Shown one piece after another: positions 17,216 through 27,268 of a stretch of DNA of 64,000 nt; the stretch's first letter is position 1, and every line of letters starts with the position of its first letter. The DNA is taken from positions 1 through 64,000 of the forward strand of contig JAXMBN010000016.1 of the NCBI GenBank assembly GCA_046349875.1. The letters are read 5' to 3'. This DNA is from JAXMBN01 sp046349875. Its GTDB lineage: Bacteria > Planctomycetota > Planctomycetia > Pirellulales > Pirellulaceae. Under the pieces are notes generated by a model. The model saw only the letters and a list, made by a program, of their open reading frames with translations. It was not told the DNA's origin and made no database searches. A program made the position numbers and the translations under genes.

Positions 17216-19074
17216 ATGTCTACTTTACTATCGCGGATCGCTTTCCCTGCGTACGATTTCCGAATCCCCATTGGTCGTTGCCTGCAAGCCTTTGTATTTG
17301 TGGGGGCAGTAGTTCTATCACCTTCACTGGGATTGGTTCGCGCCGATGGCACGCAGCCTGATACGCGCCGAAAAGCCATTCTTCGCTTGGATCAATTGGT
17401 CCAAGATCAAAAGGTGACAGCCTCCGAGGCCGAAGGGTTTCGGAGACTGTTTAGCGATTTTCCAGTGATCGATTTCGCCTTTTCCTTCCATCGCCGACAG
17501 GCGTGGGTCGTCAGAAGCCCCGGAAGTTGTGAAGATTGCAAAGTTCATGCAGGATGATTTGCTAAAGTTGGCTGAGGAATGTTATCAGACGGCTCAGCAA
17601 GAACTCGATCGGAATCAGCATCGGCAAACGCTTGCCCCACTTATTCCAATACTGCCTTTCATCCCAAACATGAAAAGGCATCGACCCTATTGAGCCCTGG
17701 TTGGATGCAACATCGCGACGCCAAGTGCAAGCCAAGGCAGATCGTCATTTGCCAGACATCGATTGGAAAGCAGGAAGCTATGCCACGGCTACCTCACTTT
17801 ACGATCTAGTCGAGCACCAACGCGATTGACGGCTCAATTGGCCGATTTGCGGGGACAGACCTAATACCTTTGGCAGCAGATCTTCTTTGGTATTGGTGTG
17901 GCGAAACGAATACCTTGGAACCGTTCCAATCGAAGAATACCGTAACGGGGCAAGAGAGATTTCGAATCGTCCTTTGCCGCGATCAGGCAGAATACATCAA
18001 ATTATTGCAGTCGATCGAACCCAATATTCGTGTCTCGACCGGATACTATCATCCGCGAAGTAAAAACGGCTTTCTTTTATTGGGATGCGCGTCCTCAGCG
18101 AACCACGTCGACCTTTACGACGCTGAGCTTTTGCATATGTTTTTCAGCAACGGGACAAAGAAATGTCCAGTTGGATTCCGACAGGCAAGCCGGCATTTGG
18201 GTGGTCGAAGGAATCGCACTTTATTTTGAATCTCTATCGTTGTTGTCGAACGGCTTCATGGATGCCGTCGGGATCGTGGGTAAGGACACCACGACTGCAA
18301 GCGGCGTTTCGACGACTGCATGATGAAACATGGATTCCATGGAATGAATTTCATGCCGAGACCGGAAAAAACTGCGGGCTCGTTCCGACATCGCGCAGTG
18401 GTATACCCGAAGCAGCCGGGCTCGTCCACTTCATGATGGATCGCTCCGCGATTCGCGTTCGGCACTTCAAGCCTATTTGCAAAGGGGTATATCGGGAAAC
18501 CCGCAATCCGCCATCCTGGATGGATCGTCCGATGATGATGCACTACGAGAACACTACGATGCTTATTTGCAGGACCTCTTAAAACAGATTCCAGGTCGGA
18601 CTCCTCTCAGCGAACGCAACGATATCGTGCTGTCACGAATTCCTGTGACCTCAGCGTCCTTGTTGGCCTGGCCTTCATCGGTCCGAAAACTGCAATGGAT
18701 GGATCTATCTTTCACGCAGGTTGATGATTCGCTGCTTGCGGCCACGCCCGCTTGGGATATCGTCCGACTCAGCGTGGAAGGGACGAAGGTCACCAACGAA
18801 AGTATGCCTACTATCAGCAAGATGCCTCGGCTCGAGGAACTCGATCTAAGCCTTTGTTCCATCGATGATAAGGGCCTCGAACATTTGCGAGGGAACAGTC
18901 GCCTCAAGTATCTTTGGCTCACAGGGACGTCGATCGGCGATCATTCGTTTGAGTTCTCAAGACTCTTCGGTCGCTCGAACTACTAGATGTTTCTCAGACG
19001 GCGATCTCCGCCGAAACGGTCAAGAAACCGCCAAGGCTCTCCCGAAATGGAAGGAGCGCCATGAGCGAACATGA
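17216..19074 (+). pseudogene. DUF1570/metallopeptidase-like protein with leucine-rich repeats, multiply frameshifted
   Basis: Pieces in different frames line up in one direction. A signal peptide start MSTLLSRIAFPAYDFRIPIG begins at 17216. SEAPEVVKIAKFMQDDLLKL follows near 17.5 kb. A segment near 18.1-18.25 kb carries LLHMFF and WVVEGIALYFESL, resembling the zinc-site and helper region of DUF1570-type proteins. Leucine-rich repeats occupy about 18.65-18.95 kb (LQWMDLSFTQVDDSLLAATP, LEELDLSLCSIDDKGLEHLR). The C-terminus ETAKALPKWKERHERT ends at a TGA that overlaps the birA ATG. At least six frame changes are needed. The identification of the middle domain is by motif resemblance only. Confidence 0.6.
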
Positions 19075-19882
19075 GGCATCGGAGCGGCGAGAAACGATGC
19101 CTTGAACATCTGATTACGGTCAGCGATATCATCGAGGTCGCTTGGTTGGATGAAGTCGACTCCACCAACAATCATGCCAAGGAGTTGCTGCTGCAGCGAT
19201 CGGCCCACATACATTTCCACGGCTGTGGCGGTTGCCGACCGGCAAACATCGGGACGTGGTCGCGGTAATTCTTGGTATTCCACCCACAGGTTGCTTCGTG
19301 TTTTCTTTGGCTTGGGAGCCGCCCAACGATGAGCAACTTCGCGAGCGCATGCCGCAACTTGCATTGGTGGTTGGCCTATCGCTAGCCTCCGCCTTGGATC
19401 GGTATTCCAGCGTCAAGGCAACCGTGAAATGGCCCAATGACATTTACCTTTTAGATAAGAAGGTGGCAGGAATCCTGGTGGAATCTCCCGTTCCTGATCG
19501 CTGGATCATCGGCGTTGGGATCAATGTACAGGTAGCCTTAGGAGAACAGGTTTCCGAAGAATTACGCGATCGTGCTACCAGTCTTCACTATTGGTCCAAC
19601 CAGTCCATCGATCGCGAAAGTGTGTTGATGGAGTGTATCGATTCCTTTCAGCGTGAATCGCAACATTGGATCGACGATCCACATTATTTAGAGACGCATT
19701 GGTTTGATCGCTGCTATCTGAAAGAGCGACTGATCGAAGTGGTTCAAGGCTCGCAGGCGTTGGTGGGACGTTGCCAAGGCATTGATGCTTTTGGACGCCT
19801 TTTGCTTTGGGATCATCGAGGACAAAAGCATACGATCCTTGCCGGAAGTGTGCGAGTCATCGACGAAGAGGCTCGCTATTAG
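19071..19882 (+). pseudogene. birA: Biotin--[acetyl-CoA-carboxylase] ligase BirA with frameshifts in the N-terminal third
   Basis: Biotin ligase attaches biotin to the acetyl-CoA carboxylase carrier protein. The reading starts at an ATG overlapping the upstream stop (ATGA) with the family motif WLDEVDSTNNHAKELLLQR. The frame then changes before STAVAVADRQTSGRGRGNSW, which is the biotinyl-AMP-binding GRGRxxxxW motif, and changes again before PTGCFVFSLAW. From about 19,285 the rest is intact, including VKWPNDIYLLDKKVAGILVE and WIIGVGINVQ. It has the catalytic domain only, with no DNA-binding repressor domain. Since biotin ligase is normally essential, two frameshifts here raise suspicion of sequence error unless a second copy exists. 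Confidence 0.75.
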
Positions 19883-19972
19883 TCGCGAGCTTTCTATAGC
19901 AGGTCCAACCCAAAGAAAGGGTCAAGCCGCTCGATGCGGCATTGCCCCTTGTGAAAAATGCTTGCAATAGCA

Positions 19973-20908
19973 TTAAGGAACTTCGACGATTTCCGAACCA
20001 CTCTTTGTCGAAAGTGCAGGCAAGATTGGTTCTGCTTGATAGCCAATCAGCCGAATGGATCCGTCAGCCAGTGCAAAGTTTGCTCCATTTGGATGCAGAC
20101 TCCAAAAATGAAATGCACCGCATTCACTTGAAATGCGCGATGGACGAAACGAATATCGCCCGCCTCCGCAAGATGGATCAAAATCGCCTAGAACCACATT
20201 GGGTTCGCGAGTGCCAAGTACCATATCGCATGATCCAGTGAAGAGTTGACCAGCACCTGCATACCACCATCCGAATCGATAATTTGCGTTCGGAGGTCGT
20301 TCCCCTATCAACAATGTATTGGAAGTACCATCCGCAATCGTCTTAAGCGATTCTCGACTATCGCTAAATAACAGGCCATTGCGAACGTCGACGGCAGATT
20401 CCCCAGCAACACCAAGAAAGCTCGTTAAGCCAACAAAAAAGTCAGACTTCGCGTAGTATTGGGCCTGGACGACGCGACCATCCGATGGGCATAGAAATGT
20501 AGGTACGACACGACTTAGTCCTGAGTGCGGAGGACGAAATGGCGAACTTTGATTCGCATAATCCTTCGTTGCTTCGGTGTATAACGGGTATTGTTCGAGG
20601 TAAGGCAAAACGTTTAGAGTCCAACCACTAAACTCCATCTTATCCGGGTGAAGTTTCGAACGATGCCCTGGCGGGAGAAGGGAATGCGCATCGTGGAAAC
20701 TATGTAAAGCCAAGGCAATTTGCTTAAGATTGTTTTGGCAAGCCATCCGCCTCGAGGCTTCGCGTACAGCCTGCACGCCTTGAAGAAGCAAAGCGGTAAG
20801 AATGGATATGATAGTTAGGCACACCATCAACTCCACAAGCGATACTCCGTTGGGTATGCGTCTACTCAAAGGAATCACCCTGACCGACCCCTTCAATCGT
20901 AACGACAT
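19973..20908 (-). CDS. DUF1559 pseudopilin-like protein
   Basis: A 311-residue member of the planctomycete-expanded DUF1559 family. It carries a type IV pilin-like N-terminus: positively charged residues, then GVSLVELMVCLTIISILTAL, cleavable after the Gly by a prepilin peptidase. The DUF1559 hallmarks follow: REASRRMACQNNLKQIALAL, PPGHRS, LPYLEQ, and near the end FALADGSIRLI. It is the last gene of the minus-strand Cys-rich cluster and overlaps the preceding small gene by 47 bases. The ATG at 20908 is the chosen start; an in-frame codon at 20950 would add 14 residues. The likely location is periplasmic, anchored by the N-terminal helix. The A24 peptidase at 44.9-46.1 kb could process it. Confidence 0.85.
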   Translation of the reverse strand: MSLRLKGSVRVIPLSRRIPNGVSLVELMVCLTIISILTALLLQGVQAVREASRRMACQNNLKQIALALHSFHDAHSLLPPGHRSKLHPDKMEFSGWTLNVLPYLEQYPLYTEATKDYANQSSPFRPPHSGLSRVVPTFLCPSDGRVVQAQYYAKSDFFVGLTSFLGVAGESAVDVRNGLLFSDSRESLKTIADGTSNTLLIGERPPNANYRFGWWYAGAGQLFTGSCDMVLGTREPNVVLGDFDPSCGGGRYSFRPSRISSECGAFHFWSLHPNGANFALADGSIRLIGYQAEPILPALSTKSGSEIVEVP

Positions 20909-21275
20909 GCCGCTTCGCGCCAAAATCATCCAGATAGATCCCAATCTCACATCGAAAAGGCGCAGGCTTTTTGACGAGCAACCAAAGGGAAATGTTGGTT
21001 CGGGCGAGTTTCTCGATCATCCTACCTTCTTGGCCGTCGGCTGGTCCGTAGCATACAACATCGTCGCACATTCCATCGATTCCCAAGATCCTCCTTCCCT
21101 GCGTCGTCTGATTCTTGATTGGAACTTGCACGAAGTGCTCACCCGTCGGAACGATTCCGAGGTCGAAGGATGTTTGCTCCATCACCAAGGCATGATTAGG
21201 CACGCTTGCATCCCATGCAAAAGCGGCCCAAGCACCGAATCCAATCAGTAGGATTCCAGGTAGTATCAAACCCAA
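20862..21275 (-). CDS. Small membrane-anchored DUF1573-like protein
   Basis: A 137-residue protein with an N-terminal hydrophobic helix (ILPGILLIGFGAWAAFAW) and one immunoglobulin-like DUF1573-type domain. The segment TSFDLGIVPTGEHFVQVPIK matches the usual F-D-G-x-V pattern. Two cysteines in GMCDDVVCYGP lie where other DUF1573 domains have a conserved Cys. The frame has no ATG or GTG start; TTG at 21275 is the nearest standard alternative, though Lys-Arg residues just upstream would make a better signal n-region. It sits between the LolA-like exported protein and the DUF1559 gene, so a shared extracytoplasmic function is likely. Confidence 0.6.
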   Translation of the reverse strand: MGLILPGILLIGFGAWAAFAWDASVPNHALVMEQTSFDLGIVPTGEHFVQVPIKNQTTQGRRILGIDGMCDDVVCYGPADGQEGRMIEKLARTNISLWLLVKKPAPFRCEIGIYLDDFGAKRHVVTIEGVGQGDSFE

Positions 21276-21315
21276 TAAGTATATTTGAGTACGCTTGAAA
21301 ACGATGATGCACCTC

Positions 21316-22272
21316 TTATCTTCGCCAACTCCTAAATAGAAATGCGGCTATCAAGGCGAGTCCCGCTCCACTCATCGCTAACGGCCACCATGAACGCTGT
21401 TGCAACTCCTTTCCGGGTTCCGGTAGACCATAATGACTCAAGTAAAACTCATCGGTTGCTAGTTTCATGGGCTGAAAGCTTGTGACTTCCATCTCTTGCG
21501 ACCAAGCCACTTCATTACTTAACCCTGGAGATTTCGCATTGGTCTCGACGATCTTTCGAATGGCGGAATAATTCTCGTCATAATAGACTCGCATGTTGCG
21601 GTAGTAATCGATTGGCTTCTCATCAATGGATTGGGTCCACGCAAGGACAAGATAATTTTCCTGGTGCACAAAGTATCGAATCTTAACCCGCACTTCACGA
21701 ATCGCGCCTGTCGACCCTTGCCCTTCATGAAAGCGGACAGGAAATTCGATGGCGACCTCGACCGCAGGAACACCATCCAACTCCGTTTGTTTGATACGGT
21801 GAAATATGGTCTTCGGATCATTGAAAAGATCCTTCATCGAGCGACCATAGCTACGATCCATTACGGGGGTCGCAAAGATGCTTGTCATTCGCCGGCACGA
21901 CAAATCATCTTCGAGTTCTTTCAGCAAAAACTGGCCGGACTCAGACTTTTCGATTTCGCAGGAGTACGCTGGGTTTCTGAGTTTCTTCACAAATTGCTTA
22001 CGAGATTCATCGACATGACTCCAATACTCACCAGCGTAACTATCTCGATTGACAGAAGTGAATCCACTTTGATGGTTGCGGTAGGTGGCAACACATTGGA
22101 AGCTTTGAAACCGATGGAACGTATCCAATTCACAAGCCCGATTGTATTTCTCGACGAACGACTTCCGATCGACTCTACTTTGAGCCCAAAGAGAAACGTT
22201 TCCGAGGGCGGCAAGAAACAGGATAACAACTTTGAACATCAATACTTGCGAACGTGGCCTATAGGCAATCAT
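21316..22272 (-). CDS. Exported LolA-like/outer-membrane-lipoprotein-sorting-like protein with C-terminal anchor
   Basis: About 318 residues. The N-terminus carries a signal peptide (MFKVVILFLAALGNVSLWAQ) and the C-terminus one hydrophobic segment (WPLAMSGAGLALIAAFLF) with Arg residues after it, like a tail anchor. The body is rich in beta strands (VPAVEVAIEFPVRFHEGQ, REVRVKIRYFVHQENYLVLA) with a pattern reminiscent of the LolA/LolB-like or DUF2092 fold. This resemblance is weak, so the function is unassigned. In-frame starts exist at 22293 (TTG), 22272 (ATG) and 22239 (ATG); any gives the same mature protein. The gene lies directly downstream of the cysteine-rich microprotein. Confidence 0.6.
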   Translation of the reverse strand: MIAYRPRSQVLMFKVVILFLAALGNVSLWAQSRVDRKSFVEKYNRACELDTFHRFQSFQCVATYRNHQSGFTSVNRDSYAGEYWSHVDESRKQFVKKLRNPAYSCEIEKSESGQFLLKELEDDLSCRRMTSIFATPVMDRSYGRSMKDLFNDPKTIFHRIKQTELDGVPAVEVAIEFPVRFHEGQGSTGAIREVRVKIRYFVHQENYLVLAWTQSIDEKPIDYYRNMRVYYDENYSAIRKIVETNAKSPGLSNEVAWSQEMEVTSFQPMKLATDEFYLSHYGLPEPGKELQQRSWWPLAMSGAGLALIAAFLFRSWRR

Positions 22273-22364
22273 AGAGAGACGCTTTGAAAACAATTATGAA
22301 AGAAGGACGATCCTCCGAATCAGAAAGAGAATCGCCCCGCAAAGTTACCGCCGCGTTGACAACA

Positions 22365-22613
22365 TCAAGTGCAAACACACTTTTTTTGATCGTTGTTGTC
22401 TCCGCATAATCCCAGGCCTCCATTGGATTTCGTACATTGCGCCCCACCGTTGATGCAACCATCAAATTTGCCCATTGAATCCGTCTTTTGCTTGCAAACA
22501 GCGAAAGCTCCTGGATCTTCTTCGGCATTACATCGAACGACTACTACAAACACGAGAGAACTTATCACCGCAGAAATTGCCATTTGATAGAAGTACTTCG
22601 CAATCGATTTCAC
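22365..22613 (-). CDS. Secreted six-cysteine microprotein
   Basis: An 82-residue product. The GTG start at 22613 has GGAGG 8 bases upstream. A signal peptide (MKSIAKYFYQMAISAVISSL, then VFVVVVRCNA) would leave a mature part of about 50 residues containing six cysteines: VCKQK, DGCINGG, QCTKS, LCGDN and KKCVCT. Gly/Asp/Lys spacing suggests a compact disulfide-bonded fold, perhaps EGF- or knottin-like, but no family is recognised. It lies directly after a MauE/DoxX-DUF1573 fusion. The longer open frame begins at 22718 but overlaps the upstream gene and has no signal peptide at its start. Confidence that it is a real gene is good; function is unknown. Confidence 0.65.
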   Translation of the reverse strand: MKSIAKYFYQMAISAVISSLVFVVVVRCNAEEDPGAFAVCKQKTDSMGKFDGCINGGAQCTKSNGGLGLCGDNNDQKKCVCT

Positions 22614-22693
22614 TTTGCAATCCTCCGATACTAAACGCTTCACTAAATACCCCCCCAACACCCTTCGTGATTGATACACAAAAATCAAGGCTA

Positions 22694-23578
22694 TTAGGGT
22701 ACACTTCTCACGCGGCAATGAAGCCGCAGCACTAGCTTCGGCTGGTTTTCGACGTTGGTGTAAATCGTTGCACGTCGCATGAGATGACCATCCTTCATTG
22801 ACGGCACAATTATCTTTACACCCACATGAACCATGCCTTTTGCCGGCACAATGACCGGAAGCTCTTCAGTTGTCACACATGAACAATCCGCCGTCCCCCC
22901 GATTAAGCGAATTTCTTTGTCTGTGTTATTTCGAATTTCAATTTTGCGAATTGCCATTTCGCCAGATGAGAGAACTCCAAAGTCAATTCTGCTTGTCGTA
23001 GAGATCGCCTTATCGCGATCATGAAATGCACCGTCAACTGACCCAAACTTCGCTACAGCAATTAAACAGCCGAAAGACAGGATCATGAAAACGCCGAGAA
23101 AAACCCTGAATACATCTACAAACCATTCATAAGGGAAACGCCAGTTCCAATCTGGGCGAAAAACACACAACAGCGACAATACTAATACATCTAAAACAAA
23201 GATCATTGCGGGAGGGGTCTTAATTACACCCAAACAATTGCAGCTCGAACTCCCGGAAATAACTTCATTGGCAGAAACCGATGCAAAAACACCGAATGTG
23301 AAAATGCTGGCCAGCCATGAATAACTTGGTAATGTTCTTGATACAAGCCAAGCGCCTAAACCATACTCCCAGAGAATTATGGAAGCTCGTACATAAGGAG
23401 AAAAAGAAGTAACAAGACTCTCGTCATCGCCGAACCCGAGAATCTTGAAAGTTGCCGCTCCAATCAAAAGGATCCCAATTGCTTCGGAGACAAATAGGGA
23501 ATTTCCAAAAGAACGTCTTCCAATGGACCCAAAACGACCTGGAAAACGGGATTTGAATTTTGCACTGATTGGCGACAT
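22694..23578 (-). CDS. MauE/DoxX-type membrane protein fused to a DUF1573 domain
   Basis: A 294-residue protein. The N-terminal ~185 residues hold four or five membrane helices of the MauE/DoxX-like family, with the characteristic close cysteine pair in SSSCNCLGVIKTPPAMIF. MauE is needed for assembly of the disulfide-rich small subunit of methylamine dehydrogenase. The C-terminal ~95 residues form a periplasmic DUF1573 domain (SRIDFGVLSSGEMAIRKIEI, with ADCSCVTTEELP and its Cys pair). The gene heads the minus-strand cluster, and the microprotein follows 80 bases on. I infer a disulfide-transfer role towards an exported partner. This part of the window looks more AT-rich than its surroundings, which could mean acquisition. 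Confidence 0.75.
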   Translation of the reverse strand: MSPISAKFKSRFPGRFGSIGRRSFGNSLFVSEAIGILLIGAATFKILGFGDDESLVTSFSPYVRASIILWEYGLGAWLVSRTLPSYSWLASIFTFGVFASVSANEVISGSSSCNCLGVIKTPPAMIFVLDVLVLSLLCVFRPDWNWRFPYEWFVDVFRVFLGVFMILSFGCLIAVAKFGSVDGAFHDRDKAISTTSRIDFGVLSSGEMAIRKIEIRNNTDKEIRLIGGTADCSCVTTEELPVIVPAKGMVHVGVKIIVPSMKDGHLMRRATIYTNVENQPKLVLRLHCRVRSVP

Positions 23579-23611
23579 GAGAGTAATCTCAGAGTCTTTG
23601 ATTCAACACCC

Positions 23612-23679
23612 AATAAAGGCACCCCAATAAAGGTACCCCAATAAAGGTACCCCAATAAAGGTACCCCAATAAAGGTACC
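23612..23679 (-). repeat. 14-bp tandem repeat (about 5 copies) upstream of the MauE-DUF1573 cluster
   Basis: The unit AATAAAGGTACCCC repeats head to tail at 23612, 23626, 23640, 23654 and 23668 (last copy partial), the first with one substitution. Each junction creates a GGTACC palindrome. It lies 34 bases upstream of the start codon at 23578 in the presumed leader, and no gene fits there. Confidence 0.9.
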
Positions 23680-23755
23680 TGAGTCAAGATTTTGCTCTAG
23701 GATTTTTATTGACCGGTAAGGAAGTTCCTTATGAAGTTTCTTTGCCTCGCAAACT

Positions 23756-26700
23756 TTACTTCACGGCGTGACCTTCAGGGTCGCTATCGACTGCAAGAGG
23801 ATTCTTGCCATTCAATCCTTGAAGATATGCGACGAGATCGCGAAGCTCTCGCTCGGAGAGGTACTTGGTAAGATCCGGAGGCATCGACGAGAGGCCTTTC
23901 TTGCGAGCCGTGATGGATTCCTTCTCAATTTTGACGATGACACCATCAGCATTGAGCAAGGAAACGACTTCGTCCGTCTCTTCCTTGAGAAGTCCCGTCA
24001 CTACTTGATCGTCATCCGTTACCAGTACGGTCGTGTCGAAACCTTGAGCAATCTTGGCATTGGGAGCAACAATCGCTTCCAAGAGATAGTCGACATCTTT
24101 CTTGGCTCCGATATCGGTCAATGCTGGTCCAACCTCGCCACCTTTGGTCGCTACTTTGTGGCATCGCACACAGGAAAGTTGACTTCGATTGAAGAAGAGA
24201 TCACGTCCTGCAAGGAAGTCACCACCCTCTGCACAATCGATGAAGGGGGCCAAGGGATTGCTCTCGGCCTCCTTCTTGCGACTTTCGAGCAATTGCGCGA
24301 TTTGGCTCTTCTGTTCACCCTTTGCTTTTTCCCGGGCTAGTTCAAGAACATTCAAGCGGCAATCGCGTGGCAAGGAACCATCGAGATAGGTTTTGATTCC
24401 CTCTTCGAGAATCGGATCGGCAAACTTGGCGCGAAGCGAACCAACGGTATCCCATGCCGCTTGTCGTTCTTGAACCACGGTGGATTTGACAGCCTTTTGA
24501 ATCAGAGGAGCCGCCTTTTCGGCGTCCCATTCGGCAAACAGCTTCAATACGGCGATGCGAATGGCGACCGATTTATCGTTGGCCAATTCCGGCAGCAGCG
24601 TTCCCGCTTGCTCTTTGTCCATGCGAATCAAACCGACCAAAGCGGAGGCTCGCTGTTCTCCGGGAGCATTCAAATCGTAGATCACCTTTCGCAACATCGG
24701 CTTGACTTCGGTGATCCCAAGCTTTGCAGCGATCTCAAAAGTCCGCGTTCGCAATTCATTGGGTGCGCTCGCGATCGAAGGAAGGTGACGCTTCAGTGAT
24801 TCGATCACAAAGGAAGCTTCACGCTTTGAAATGGGACGGTAGTCGTTGATCACGCGATCCAGTGGCTCGGGTGACTCCCACGCCGCCAACATCTCCACCG
24901 CTTCGCGTCTCATTTCTTCATCGCGTCGTGCATCGGCCGCATAAGCCGCGACGGCCTCGGCATTTTCTGCTTTGCCTAAACGAAAATGCGCATTGAGTGC
25001 TCGCCGAATAAGAGCTTCTTGATTGCCAGAGGAAGTCAAGCGAGCCGCCAAAGCTGGCAACTGTGAGTGCAACGAAGCCACATCGTGAATCGCACGTGCC
25101 GCTTCGGTTACGACGTTCATATCAGAGTCCTTGAGGAACTCTGCGACGCCAGCATGCTCCTTCTTGCGAAGTGCCACCACTGCCGCGAGCCGAACGCTCG
25201 ACGAAGGATGATCCTTGAGGGCCACAACCTTATCCATGGCTTGGCCCGTGAATCCAATGATTCCCGCATGACGAAGAATGGGGTCGGCATCTTTGTTTTC
25301 CACTAAGAGTTTTGCCAAGGGTTCGATGGACCCTTGCACACCCAATAAGCCAGTGGCCAGTGCCGCGTGGTAGCGTACATGTACGTTCGGAGAGGCAACA
25401 AGCGACACGATTTACGCGTCGGCGACATGCGACTTGCTGTCAGCGATGACTTGAATGGCCGTCGCCACGATCCAAGGATCTTGATCTTGAAGCAGTGCCT
25501 TTAGCTTGGCAGCTGCTTCTTGCGAACCTTGCCTTACAAGCTGCCCCAGTCCCCACAGTCCATGAAGACGAATCGGTGTTGCGAGTTGCGTTTGTCCTGC
25601 ATGATTCGAAAGAACGGCAAGCTGCTTTTGCTTGGCCAATTCCCATTGCGCTTCAAAACGTACGCGACGATCGGGGTGAGTCAACCACTTGGCCAGCGCT
25701 TCGGATGACTTGCCACTCGCACCTTCGGCTAATAGCTCACGAGCGGATTTGGCTTCGGCACTGTTTTGTTGTTGAGGATCAAAGAACTTATAGATTCGGC
25801 CTTTGCCTTCACCGTTCCAACCATTGACCCAGTCAGAAACATACAAAGCGCCGTCTGGTCCAAAATCGGCATCGGTCGCCAGAAGATTCCAGATCAATTG
25901 TTCGTTGGAAGCAATCTCGAAGAAGGCTCCCTTTTCTTTGAGCTTGATGGCTCGAATGCCACTGTTCGATGCCTGTCCGCGGAAATCGCAAAGGAAGAAT
26001 GTATTGCGGAATGCCTCATTCAATCCGGTGCCTGGATAATAGGTTAAGCCGGATGGCCCATCGGCGATGTTATCGACCGGTGGAACGATGTAGGCTGGCG
26101 ATTTTTCCGAATAGGGCTTCCAAATGCTCTCGCGATTGAAAGGCCCGCGTACCTTGTGATACTGATAGTACATCCGCCAACCCGTATCACCACCACGTAC
26201 GATGTAGACCCATCGCGCTTTATCGCCGCTATCCGAATTATTGTCGCCCGTAAAAAGTCGACCATAATCGTCGAAGGCCAACTCTTGCGGATTTCGTAAG
26301 CCTGTTGCAAACACTTCCAGATTGGAACCATCGAGTTCACATCGGAAAACGGCCCCGCTGGCTGGATCATGCAATAGGCCATTGGGTGTTTGAACATGGT
26401 AGCCTCGATCGCCGATCGAGAAATAAAGTCGTCCATCAGGACCGATCACGAGACCGTGCATATCGTGACCGCGGAAAGCAACTCGCACTCCATAGCCATC
26501 CGACATCACTTTGCGATCCTCCGCGACACCATCCGCATCGCGATCGGTTAGCTCCCATACTTTGGGAATGCAGGTGTAGTAAGCGGTATTGCCGCGAACC
26601 AGAACCCCTGCGCCGGTTCCATCTTCCAATTGGTTGAAGCCACTGGCAAAGACGACCGACTGATCGACTTTCCCATCGCCATCTTTATCGACGAGCATGC

Positions 26701-27124
26701 GAATGCGATCGTCTTTCTCGGTGTAGTTCTTCCCTTGGTCAGGCAAAAGTCGACGATGATAGTTGATTCGGTCTTGAACCGATTGCGCTTGCAGGTCGGC
26801 CATCAACCAAGTTTGATCGTGACCGCGATTGTCGGTCACTCCTTGATTTTGTCGGAAGGATTCACAAACGAACAATCGCCCCAAATGATCGACATAAAAG
26901 GCAACAGGATTGGCGATCTCAGGTTCAGCAGCGAACAGGTCACTTTTCCAATTCGAAGGAATTTTGAAACCTGCTAGAGCGTTTTTTCCTTCATCGGACG
27001 CAGCCGCCACGACGGGAGTTTCTGGAGTGGTTTTCTCTTGTGAAAAAGCCGTATCAAGAACGGAAGGAAGTCCACCCAGCAAGCAAAAAGCCACTCCTGG
27101 CCAGACAATGAACTTGAATTTCAT
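23756..27124 (-). pseudogene. Membrane-bound dehydrogenase/HEAT/cytochrome c protein split by an in-frame TAA
   Basis: Two open frames in the same frame together make one standard planctomycete protein of about 1,120 codons. The upstream part (27124-25412, 570 residues) has a signal peptide, a sugar-dehydrogenase-like beta propeller (LDGSNLEVFATGLRNPQELA, SDWVNGWNGEGKGRIYKFFD) and the first HEAT repeats. The downstream part (to 23756) continues the HEAT repeats without a gap and ends in a c-type cytochrome domain with CVRCH and a likely Met ligand in MPPDLTKYLS. They are separated only by TAA ATC GTG at about 25,406-25,414, with no ribosome site before the GTG. The split is a nonsense change, an error, or readthrough. 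If translated separately, only the second half carries heme. Confidence 0.8.
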
Positions 27125-27239
27125 AGGTTCAACGCTCTACAAAAACACGGAAAAGGAGAAGAACGGTGATCGCGACCGAATGGCCTCGACATGCTGAATG
27201 TACTTGCACTTGACGATCCCCTCAATCGACACTCGCGAA

Positions 27240-27268
27240 TTGACCCTTGCCTTGGAATGGGCTATCCT
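27240..27268 (+). promoter_or_regulatory. Sigma70-like promoter upstream of the WD40-PSD1 operon
   Basis: TTGACC (27240-27245), a 17-base spacer and TATCCT (27263-27268). Immediately after, AAGGTG and CACCTT form an inverted pair around the predicted transcription start, a possible operator. The implied leader is about 290 bases. Confidence 0.5.

Noticed and set aside
21631..22287. 218-residue plus-strand frame
   Set aside because: It lies antisense to the LolA-like exported protein, which has a signal peptide and membrane anchor; the plus frame shows neither start signal nor motif.
23612..23679. CRISPR array
   Set aside because: The 14-bp units abut directly with no spacers, so this is a simple tandem repeat.
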